Below, one piece after another: positions 14,337 through 19,365 of a DNA stretch of 19,365 nucleotides. The first letter of the stretch is position 1. Every line of letters starts with the position of its first letter. The stretch spans positions 1 through 19,365 of the forward strand of contig JBBROA010000081.1 in assembly GCA_038229875.1 (NCBI GenBank), in the 5' to 3' direction. Below the pieces are notes generated by a model. The model was given only the letters and a program-made list of their open reading frames with translations, was not told the origin of the DNA and made no database searches. This stretch comes from JALYUA01 sp038229875. GTDB lineage: Bacteria > Acidobacteriota > Thermoanaerobaculia > UBA5066 > Gp7-AA6. Position numbers and translations under genes: made by a program.

Positions 14337-14882
14337 CTACGTATCCACGCCCTCCCCGGGCCCGGTCGGTTCCGTCTTCAGCGCTTCGTTGAAGCGGTTG
14401 AAATACGCGAAGAGACCGACGACGCACGCGATCTCGACGACTTCACCCTCGTCGAAATAGCGGCGCAGCTCGGCAAAGGTTTCATCCGAGACCGCGCTCG
14501 CGTCACGGGTCATCTGCAGGCCGAAGCGCAGGGCCGCCTTTTCCTTCGGCTCGAAAGGCCCGTTCTCGAAATCGAGCAGCTTCGAGATCTGATCCGGCGT
14601 CGCTCCCAGCCGCTCTGCCAGAGCGGTGTGCGAACGCGTTCAATAGTGGCAGGCGTTTGCGAGCGACGTCTGGAGCGCCAGGAGCTCCTTCAGCTTCAGG
14701 GCGACGGTCCCCGAGCCCATCACGGCCGAGAAATGCGCGTCCATCGTCGAGAGGATCCACGGCCGGTGCGCGAAGACCCGGTACTGGTTCGGGATGTTTC
14801 CCCGCTCGGCGATCTTGCGCTCGAAGGCGTCCCGCGCCGCGCCGGCCACCTGAGAGCGCCCAACCCGGCTGATCCGTGTCAT
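14337..14882 (-). CDS. AhpD/carboxymuconolactone decarboxylase-like selenoprotein (in-frame TGA read as Sec81)
   Basis: A 181-residue product if TGA at 14640-14642 is read as selenocysteine. Before it, the frame runs from ATG 14882 and ends in LKELLALQTSLANACHY; after it, the frame continues with TRSHTALAERLG and 100 sense codons to TAG at 14337-14339, including the family ending FAYFNRFNEALKTEPTG. AhpD-like proteins have a catalytic CxxC followed by His four residues later. Here the motif is Cys78-His-Tyr-Sec81 with His85, so the TGA replaces exactly the second Cys. These are all-alpha peroxidase or disulfide-reductase-like proteins of the CMD fold; AhpD-like selenoproteins have been reported in environmental genomes. 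A SECIS-like hairpin follows the TGA. The gene is divergent from the 14968 lipoprotein gene. The alternative, a nonsense mutation of a Cys codon, is less likely given position and hairpin. Sec genes are not in the window. Confidence 0.88.
14597..14637 (-). promoter_or_regulatory. Bacterial SECIS element candidate
   Basis: On the minus strand, 13 nt after the TGA, lies CCGCTCT - GGC - AGAGCGG (14626 to 14610), a perfect 7-bp stem whose loop starts with GG; 20 nt separate the TGA from the loop. Known bacterial SECIS elements need a G in the first two loop positions and a UGA-to-loop distance of roughly 16-37 nt. Below it, GCGTTCGC (14637-14630) can pair with GCGACGC (14603-14597), leaving one bulged T; a bulged U is also a feature of the E. 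coli fdhF SECIS, although its position differs here. Confidence 0.75.
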
Positions 14883-14888
14883 GGGTGA

Positions 14889-14894
14889 ACGCTA
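14889..14894 (-). promoter_or_regulatory. -10-like hexamer TAGCGT, weak leaderless promoter candidate
   Basis: On the minus strand TAGCGT (matching TANNNT) lies 6 nt before the ATG at 14882, and no Shine-Dalgarno is visible in between. It is a weak match, supported mainly by the same arrangement at other genes in the window. Confidence 0.25.
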
Positions 14895-14954
14895 TCAAAT
14901 CCCCGACGTGAACCGGCCAAACTGCGGGCCGAGATCCGCCGATCCCCGCCGCCA

Positions 14955-14960
14955 TAGAAT
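14955..14960 (+). promoter_or_regulatory. -10-like hexamer TAGAAT, leaderless promoter candidate
   Basis: TAGAAT lies 7 nt before the ATG at 14968 in the 85-bp divergent intergenic region. No ribosome-binding site is visible in the 7 nt. This position supports ATG 14968 over the ATG at 14959, which would overlap the hexamer. Confidence 0.45.
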
Positions 14961-14967
14961 GTGCTTC

Positions 14968-16101
14968 ATGCGGAAATCCGGACTTCGGCTGGTCTTTCTT
15001 CTCGGCGCGGCCTTCGCTCTCGCGTGCGGGGGTGAACAATCCACCGGCACGCAGGGCATCAAGCTCGGCTTCTTCGGGGCGCTCACGGGGCCCCAGGCCA
15101 CCTTTGCGCTCTCCGGGAAAAACGGCGCGAAGCTCGCGATCGACGAGATCAACGCGAAGGGGGGCGTGCTCGGCAAAAAGCTCGAGCTGCTCTCCGAGGA
15201 CGACCGCAACGAGCCGTCGGAGGCCGCGTCCGCGGTCTCGAAGCTCATCACGCGCAACCATGTCGTTGCTTTAATCGGCGAGAACGCTTCGTCGCGCTCT
15301 CTCGCCGCAGCGCCGATCGCCCAGTCTTACCAGGTGCCGATGGTCTCGCCCACTTCCACGAACGTCGAGGTCACGAAGAAGGGCGACTACATCTTCCGCG
15401 TCTGTTTCATCGACCCGAGCCAGGGGAAGGCGCTTGCCCTCTTCGCGCGCCAGAACCTCAAGGCCCAGACGGCGGCGATCCTGATCGACTCGAAGAGTGA
15501 CTACAGCGTCGGACTGGCGGAGGCGTTCCGGTCTTCGTTTACCGGACAGGGCGGCCGCGTGATCTCGGAAGTGAAGTACGCCGAGGGCGACAGTGACTTC
15601 AACGCGCAGTTGACGTCCATCAAAGCCGTGAAGCCGGATGTGCTCTTCATCCCCGGCTACTACACGGACGCCGGGCTGATCGCGCGGCAGGCTCGGGGTC
15701 TCGGGATGACGGCCGTTCTGCTCGGCGCCGACGGCTGGGATTCTCCGAAACTGGCGGAAATCGGCGGAGCGGCCGTCGAGGGCTCCTATTTCTCCAACCA
15801 CTACTCGGTCGACGATCCTGCTCCGGCGGTGCGCGCCTTCGTGTCCGGGTACAAGAAAGTCTACGGATCGGAGCCGGACTCGATCGCGGCGAGCTCCTAT
15901 GACGCGGCGGGGCTGATTGCCGATGCGATCCGGCGCGCGGGCTCGACCGAGGGCAAGCGGGTGCGGGACGCGCTCGCCGCTACGAAGGATTTCCCGGGCG
16001 TGACCGGCGCGATCACAATGGACGCCGACAGAAACCCGACGAAGTTGCCGGTGATCCTGAAGGTCGAGAACGGACGCGCGAAGTTCGCCGCGAGGCCCTG
16101 A
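14968..16101 (+). CDS. ABC transporter substrate-binding lipoprotein, branched-chain amino acid (LivJ) type
   Basis: 377 residues. A lipoprotein signal peptide (MRKSGLRLVFLLGAAFALAC, Cys20 as the lipidation site; -3 Ala is acceptable but not ideal) precedes a type I periplasmic binding fold. Family stretches include LGFFGALTGPQATFALSGKN, AIDEINAKGGVLGKKLEL, VVALIGENASSRSLAAAPIA, and VPMVSPTSTN, where the Ser/Thr pair usually contacts the ligand's carboxylate. The end of the protein (GVTGAITMDADRNPTK) is also typical. It binds small amino-acid-like ligands outside the inner membrane and hands them to a LivHMGF permease; none of those genes is in the window. The ATG is chosen by the signal peptide. 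The gene is divergent from the AhpD-like gene, and its stop lies in a hairpin shared with the convergent 16117 gene. Confidence 0.93.
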   Translation: MRKSGLRLVFLLGAAFALACGGEQSTGTQGIKLGFFGALTGPQATFALSGKNGAKLAIDEINAKGGVLGKKLELLSEDDRNEPSEAASAVSKLITRNHVVALIGENASSRSLAAAPIAQSYQVPMVSPTSTNVEVTKKGDYIFRVCFIDPSQGKALALFARQNLKAQTAAILIDSKSDYSVGLAEAFRSSFTGQGGRVISEVKYAEGDSDFNAQLTSIKAVKPDVLFIPGYYTDAGLIARQARGLGMTAVLLGADGWDSPKLAEIGGAAVEGSYFSNHYSVDDPAPAVRAFVSGYKKVYGSEPDSIAASSYDAAGLIADAIRRAGSTEGKRVRDALAATKDFPGVTGAITMDADRNPTKLPVILKVENGRAKFAARP

Positions 16102-16126
16102 GAGCGGGAGACTGAGTCAGGGTTTT
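16096..16126 (+). terminator. Terminator candidate overlapping two convergent stop codons
   Basis: CCCTGA (16096-16101) and TCAGGG (16117-16122) form a 6-bp stem followed by TTTT (16123-16126) on the + strand. The left arm contains the TGA of the binding-protein gene, and the right arm contains the complement of the TGA of the opposing gene. The loop is 15 nt, so the hairpin is only moderately stable. Confidence 0.45.
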
Positions 16127-16761
16127 CCGTCGATCACGAATTCGTCAAACGTCATCATCCCGGGGCCCGCCGTGGCGATCCCCGTGCGGCCGGACACGGG
16201 CGCCGTGTCCTGCGCTTCGAAAAGCGGCTTGCCTTCCCAAAACGCCGTGACGCGGGGCCCCGAGAGCTCCACCGACAGGATTCCCCAGCCGCGGGGCGTC
16301 TCGGACGTGCCGCGGGCGAGCTCGGTCGTTTTTCCGGCACGACACAGAACGAGCCGGGCCTGGCCCGTGAACGGGTCGATCAGAACGGCGAGGTAATTCT
16401 TATCGTCCGTCATTCGAAAGACGAGCCCTCCGGTTCCCTGCACGCGCTTGATCCCGAGGGAAAGCGAGCCGTCCAGGAGCTGGGCATTGCGCCGGAGAGC
16501 GACCGCGATCGACTCCGACGGACGCGCGGCCAGAACCTGGCTGACCGCGTTCGGGGCCGACGGCGGATTGAACTCCGCGACGACTTTCCAGCGGGCTTCC
16601 CCCGGAGAATGGAGCGTCACGAAATCGAAGAAAGCCGGCTCGCGCATCACCGCGTCCGAGTCGAAGTGGTTGCGGAGCTTTTCGCCGCTGGCGGTTGACG
16701 CGGGCGCCAGCGAACCCAGGGTCAGGGCGCTCAGGAGAGCCGTCCGGATGTATCGCTTCAT
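16117..16761 (-). CDS. Secreted protein with a concanavalin/laminin-G-like beta-sandwich
   Basis: 214 residues. A Sec signal peptide (MKRYIRTALLSALTLGSLAP, then ASTASG) is followed by a domain rich in short beta strands: VTLHSPGEARWKVVAEFN, then GGLVFRMTDDKNYLAVLIDP, then a Trp-containing VTAFWEGKPLFEA strand, and an ending MMTFDEFVIDGKP. The order, with a GLVFRxxDxxNYLAV strand and the closing FDxFxxDG, resembles DUF1080 / LamG-like domains that bind or cleave sugars, but catalytic residues cannot be assigned. Probably periplasmic or exported. Divergent from the 16802 gene across 40 bp. The family placement is from fold pattern only. Confidence 0.75.
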   Translation of the reverse strand: MKRYIRTALLSALTLGSLAPASTASGEKLRNHFDSDAVMREPAFFDFVTLHSPGEARWKVVAEFNPPSAPNAVSQVLAARPSESIAVALRRNAQLLDGSLSLGIKRVQGTGGLVFRMTDDKNYLAVLIDPFTGQARLVLCRAGKTTELARGTSETPRGWGILSVELSGPRVTAFWEGKPLFEAQDTAPVSGRTGIATAGPGMMTFDEFVIDGKP

Positions 16762-16788
16762 TGTTGCGGCTCAACAGTCCGAATGCCG

Positions 16789-16794
16789 TAAAAT
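16789..16794 (+). promoter_or_regulatory. -10-like hexamer TAAAAT, leaderless promoter candidate
   Basis: TAAAAT lies 7 nt before the ATG at 16802 in a 40-bp divergent region, and the 7 nt (TCCCCGC) cannot act as a ribosome-binding site. Confidence 0.45.
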
Positions 16795-16801
16795 TCCCCG
16801 C

Positions 16802-17080
16802 ATGTCGCAACCGAACCCCTTCTACGCCGCCGAATGGGAAGGATTCCGCTTCCGGATGGACGCGGAAAACGTCTCCCGTCTGAAGAGTCTCCCGGACTTC
16901 GAGGGACGCGAAGAGCCCGCGGTCGCCGAGGAGTTTCTTCGCGTCCACGCCGAAAACTGGTCGGACGCCTTAACCGCCGCCGGCGCCCACCCGGGAGAGT
17001 TCGGCGTCCGCCTCGACACCCACCAGCGCCGAGCGCACCTCGTGCAGGGCGCCGAAGTGATCTTCTCCGCCGAAATCTGA
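16802..17080 (+). CDS. Small uncharacterised protein, GFRFRM/RLKSLP domain
   Basis: 92 residues, acidic, no signal peptide and no membrane segment. Almost the whole protein is one domain that aligns without gaps to the last 79 residues of the protein encoded convergently at 17153-17935: G-[FY]-R-x-R-[ML]-[DE] at the start, [ST]RL[KR]xLP, then a helix-like stretch, then PxE, V, D, R and A-x-L near the end. About 18 of 78 positions are identical and many more are conservative. I do not recognise a named family. A longer in-frame version from an ATG at 16448 would run antisense through the 16117 gene and is rejected. It is preceded by a leaderless-type promoter. Cytoplasmic; function unknown. 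Confidence 0.8.
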   Translation: MSQPNPFYAAEWEGFRFRMDAENVSRLKSLPDFEGREEPAVAEEFLRVHAENWSDALTAAGAHPGEFGVRLDTHQRRAHLVQGAEVIFSAEI

Positions 17081-17152
17081 GGAACTCGAGTCCGTCCAGC
17101 GATCAACCGGCACGGCTTCACTCCCGGCGCCCGGGGCCCGAAAGCGGCGGCG

Positions 17153-17935
17153 TCAAAAAGAAAGAATCGAGCGGATCTTTTTTTCGACCGCGAGAAAAGC
17201 CTGGCGCGAATACGGATCGACGACGACCCGGACCTCCGCCGGAGATGGCACGTCTTCGGCCAGAGATGCGGTGAAACGGTCAGACTGTCCGTCGAAGAAC
17301 GTTTCCCCGAGCTCATGGTCCGTCTTCCCCTTGGAGCCAGGAAGCTCTCGCAGACGAGTCAGGTCCGCCGGCTCGAGGCGCATGCGGTAACCCCGCGACT
17401 CGCGGAACACCGGCTCCGCCGTCTCTTTGAGATCCGGACGCGGACCTCGCGGCGGCCGCGGGCGGTCATCCCGGCGCCGGGGCATCTGAGAGGGAGAGTC
17501 GGCGGCCGTAGAGTCGTGGTCGGGCGCTTCGGTCCGCACCCGCACGAGAGAAGCCTCGAGCGGTGAAGAGGGCGGCGCGGCGCGAGCGGCCGCAGGATCC
17601 GCCAGAGCGTTCGGAAACGGCGGCTGCAGGCTCGAAGGAGGAGGCGCGGTCGCCGGGATCGGGATCGCTGCCTGGCTCTCGGCCGCGGGGCCCTCGAGCG
17701 TCGGGGCGACGAGCGCTGGAAATCCCGAGGGCCTTCCGATTCCCGATTCTCGGTTCCCGATTCCCGGCTGCTCCGCGGTCTGTCCCGCCGCCGCGGCCGG
17801 CGCCACCGGCGCGACATCCACGCGCGCGCGCGCGCCCGACGGGACGATCGCGGGTGTCGCCGCCTGCGGAAAGGGCTCCGCGGGGCCTTCGCCGGGGGCG
17901 CCGTCGGGAGGCGGCGTAACGGGCTCGTCCGTCAT
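17153..17935 (-). CDS. Uncharacterised protein: disordered Pro/Ala-rich N-terminus plus C-terminal GYRMRL/RLRELP domain
   Basis: 260 residues. Residues 1 to about 150 are rich in Pro, Ala, Gly and Ser, and a basic stretch (about 151-167, MPRRRDDRPRPPRGPRP) leads into a folded C-terminal domain (about 180-260) that is the counterpart of the whole 16802-17080 protein. No signal peptide, so the disordered part is presumably cytoplasmic. Its ATG overlaps the stop of the acyl-CoA dehydrogenase gene by 4 bp (ATGA), so it is translated as the last gene of that operon. Residues 58-67 (GIGNRESGIG) are encoded by a heptanucleotide repeat. Function unknown; the disordered linker suggests a tethering or scaffolding protein. 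Confidence 0.78.
   Translation of the reverse strand: MTDEPVTPPPDGAPGEGPAEPFPQAATPAIVPSGARARVDVAPVAPAAAAGQTAEQPGIGNRESGIGRPSGFPALVAPTLEGPAAESQAAIPIPATAPPPSSLQPPFPNALADPAAARAAPPSSPLEASLVRVRTEAPDHDSTAADSPSQMPRRRDDRPRPPRGPRPDLKETAEPVFRESRGYRMRLEPADLTRLRELPGSKGKTDHELGETFFDGQSDRFTASLAEDVPSPAEVRVVVDPYSRQAFLAVEKKIRSILSF
17736..17763. repeat. Heptanucleotide tandem repeat inside a coding region (4 x 7 nt)
   Basis: Four units on the + strand: CCGATTC, CCGATTC, TCGGTTC, CCGATTC (minus-strand GAATCGG type). Because seven is not a multiple of three, the repeat is read in all phases and gives GIGNRESGIG in the disordered part of the 17153-17935 protein. Any gain or loss of one unit would shift the frame. 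Confidence 0.75.
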
Positions 17936-19077
17936 GCTTCGGACAGTACACGTTTGGAGATCACGATCCGCTGGATCTCACTCGTGCCCTCGTAGATCGT
18001 CGTGACGCGCGCGTCGCGGTAGAAGCGTTCGACGGGATACTCGCGGGAGTACCCGTAGCCCCCGAAAATCTGCACCGCCCGAGCGGCGATCGTGTTGGCC
18101 GCCTCCGTGGCGAAGACTTTCGCCATCGACGCTTCCTTCGAGAACCGCCCGGGCTTCTCCGACAGCAGCGCGGCCCGGTAGGTCAGAAGCTGTGCCGCGT
18201 CGATCTGGACTTTCATGTCGGCGATCTGGAACGCGATGATTTCGTGCTCGGCGAGCTTCTTCCCGAACGTCTCGCGGGTCTTCGCGTATTCGGTCGAGGC
18301 GTCGAAGCACGCCCGGGCGATCCCGACGCCCTGCGCGGCGATTCCGATGCGGGAATGGTCGAGGGTCGTCATGGCGATGCGGAATCCGTCGCCCTCTTCG
18401 CCGAGCCGCCGCGACGCCGGGATCCGCACGTCTTCGAGCATGATCGCGGCCGTCTTGGACGAGCGCAGCCCCATCTTGTCTTCGGGCGGCCCCACCCGGA
18501 GTCCCGCGTCCTGCGAGGAGACTAAAAACGCCGTGATTCCGCGTGTGCCCGCCGCCGGATCCGTCATCGCCATCACCAGGTACCAGCCTGCTTCGCCGGC
18601 ATTCGTGATCCAGGCCTTTGCTCCGTTTAAGACGTAGCCGTTGCCGTCACGGACCGCGCGCGTCTTCTGGTTCGCGGCGTCGGAGCCCGACTGCGGCTCC
18701 GTCAGGGCGTAGGCCCCCAGCGTCTTTCCGGACGCGACCTCGGACAGGATCGTTTTTTTCTGCTCGTCCGAGCCGTACTTCCAGACGGGAAAGCAGAAGA
18801 CCGAGTTGTTGACGGAGACGATCACGGCGACCGAGGCGCACACGCGAGCGAGCTCCTCGATCGCGAGCACGTAGGACAGGGCGTCGGTGCCCGAACCGCC
18901 GTATTCCTCGGGGACCATCATCCCGAGAATCCCGAGACGGGCCAGGGACGTCAGGATCGCCCGCGGAAACTCCTCGCGGCGCTCTCTCTCGGCGGCGCCG
19001 GGCGCGATTTCGGAGGCGGCAAATTCCGCGACCGCGTCACGGATGCGTCTCTGATCGTCCGTCAGATCGAAGTTCAC
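17932..19077 (-). CDS. Acyl-CoA dehydrogenase (short-chain type)
   Basis: 381 residues, the normal length. This FAD enzyme introduces the alpha-beta double bond in acyl-CoA, passing electrons to ETF. Conserved stretches are VPEEYGGSGTD, the flavin-site signature YALTEPQSGSDA and WITNAGEAGWYLV, then DHSRIGIAAQGVGIARACFD, QIFGGYGYSREYPVERFYRD, and the catalytic Glu363 in IYEGTSEIQR, as in short- and medium-chain and butyryl-CoA enzymes. Exact chain-length preference cannot be read. Its ATG overlaps the stop of the upstream gene by 4 bp, and its own stop overlaps the following gene, giving a tightly coupled operon of at least three genes. Cytoplasmic. Confidence 0.95.
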   Translation of the reverse strand: MNFDLTDDQRRIRDAVAEFAASEIAPGAAERERREEFPRAILTSLARLGILGMMVPEEYGGSGTDALSYVLAIEELARVCASVAVIVSVNNSVFCFPVWKYGSDEQKKTILSEVASGKTLGAYALTEPQSGSDAANQKTRAVRDGNGYVLNGAKAWITNAGEAGWYLVMAMTDPAAGTRGITAFLVSSQDAGLRVGPPEDKMGLRSSKTAAIMLEDVRIPASRRLGEEGDGFRIAMTTLDHSRIGIAAQGVGIARACFDASTEYAKTRETFGKKLAEHEIIAFQIADMKVQIDAAQLLTYRAALLSEKPGRFSKEASMAKVFATEAANTIAARAVQIFGGYGYSREYPVERFYRDARVTTIYEGTSEIQRIVISKRVLSEA

Positions 19078-19365
19078 GCCTTCGGCCCCGCGGGACTTAC
19101 CGCCGGAGGCGACCCAGGACCCGCGCCCGGCCCCGCCGGGCCTCCGGCTCCTCCGCGTCCGCGCCGCCGCCGGCGCGACCGCCGCCGTCGTCCCGGAGGT
19201 CCCGCCCCTTCTGCGGCGCCCGGGGCCCCGGAAGCCGGCGCGAAGTCGCCCGTTTCGACCGGCGCCCCGTCTGAAGCGGGGCCGCGCGCAGCGGCGGAAG
19301 CCGCTGGCATCGCGGGACGGGGCTCGCGCTGCGGACCCGACGGACCCCCGCGTTCGCGGGGAGGC
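19074..19365 (-). CDS. C-terminal tail of an unidentified Arg/Pro/Gly/Ala-rich protein (5' end outside window)
   Basis: The frame is open from the window edge to the TGA at 19074-19076, overlapping the acyl-CoA dehydrogenase ATG (ATGA). All of the roughly 96 visible residues are low complexity: Pro/Arg/Gly-rich at the start, then Ala/Gly/Pro, a basic block RRRRSRRRRRGRGG, and an Ala/Pro/Gly end. An internal ATG exists at 19310, but the open frame upstream has the same composition, so this is probably the tail of a longer protein. Such basic, disordered tails occur on RNA-binding proteins such as DEAD-box helicases and RNase E/G, but nothing here proves that. Confidence 0.6.
   Translation of the reverse strand, partial: PPRERGGPSGPQREPRPAMPAASAAARGPASDGAPVETGDFAPASGAPGAAEGAGPPGRRRRSRRRRRGRGGAGGPAGPGAGPGSPPAVSPAGPKA

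Noticed and set aside
14640..14882. Reading the AhpD-like gene as an 80-residue protein ending at the TGA, or as a pseudogene
   Set aside because: The frame continues with 100 conserved sense codons after the TGA, the TGA is at the catalytic Cys column, and a SECIS-like hairpin follows. A decayed gene would not be expected to show all three.
12840..14888. A 682-codon open frame on the + strand opposite lpd and the AhpD-like gene
   Set aside because: It is the antisense of two recognisable minus-strand genes, and its composition is Arg/Asp/His-rich without any family match.
14881..14967. N-terminal extension of the binding lipoprotein from ATG 14881
   Set aside because: It would place 29 non-hydrophobic residues before a clear lipoprotein signal peptide and would cover the promoter-like TAGAAT.
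16448..16801. Longer version of the small 16802 protein from ATG 16448
   Set aside because: The extension is antisense to the secreted protein at 16117-16761, and the shared domain starts just after 16802.
1..19365. CRISPR arrays, tRNA or rRNA genes, transposase genes or integration sites
   Set aside because: I saw no regularly spaced repeats with unique spacers, no tRNA-like cloverleaf or rRNA sequence, and no transposase or integrase motifs. The repeats found are short tandem duplications.

Overview
The window is GC-rich and densely coded, with the look of a free-living, aerobically respiring Gram-negative-type bacterium. It carries System I cytochrome c maturation genes, a MacA-like adaptor with its ABC exporter, lipoprotein and Sec signal peptides, dihydrolipoamide dehydrogenase and acyl-CoA dehydrogenase. 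The family mix, the lineage-restricted secreted proteins and the Pro/Ala/Gly-rich tails suggest an Acidobacteriota-like lineage. That is inference: no rRNA or other phylogenetic marker is present.

Layout. 1-2718 (+): the end of ccmE, in a variant with Cys instead of His as heme ligand, then ccmF, overlapping by one base. 2809-3711 (+): a secreted low-complexity protein behind three copies of a GTTCCGGAAC-like palindrome, closed by a terminator hairpin. 3791-5498: two divergent metallo-beta-lactamase-fold hydrolases. 5542-7530 (+): a large polytopic membrane protein. 7696-11957 (-): a four-gene exporter operon (adaptor, ATPase, two FtsX/MacB-type permeases). 12054-12620 (+): a second secreted protein sharing its N-terminal domain with the 2809 gene. 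12774-14180 (-): dihydrolipoamide dehydrogenase. 14337-14882 (-): an AhpD/carboxymuconolactone-decarboxylase-like protein with an in-frame TGA. 14968-16101 (+): a branched-chain-amino-acid-type binding lipoprotein. 16117-16761 (-): a secreted beta-sandwich-like protein. 16802-17080 (+) and 17153-17935 (-): two convergent genes sharing an unrecognised domain of about 78 residues. 17932-19077 (-): acyl-CoA dehydrogenase. 19074-19365 (-): the Arg/Pro/Gly-rich tail of a protein that continues past the window edge.

The most notable item is 14337-14882. Its frame is interrupted once, by TGA at 14640-14642, exactly where the second Cys of the catalytic CxxC motif belongs. The frame then continues for 100 sense codons of recognisable family sequence. 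A stem-loop with a G-starting apical loop begins 13 nt after the TGA, at the distance expected of a bacterial SECIS. I read this as a selenoprotein with a Cys-His-Tyr-Sec active site. It lies upstream of, and on the same strand as, a dihydrolipoamide dehydrogenase gene. In Mycobacterium tuberculosis, Lpd is the enzyme that feeds electrons through a lipoyl protein to AhpD, so a selenocysteine version of that redox chain is possible here.

Several genes have a TANNNT -10-like hexamer only 6-9 nt before the start codon and no Shine-Dalgarno sequence, suggesting frequent leaderless transcripts. Other genes (lpd, the exporter adaptor) have normal ribosome-binding sites.
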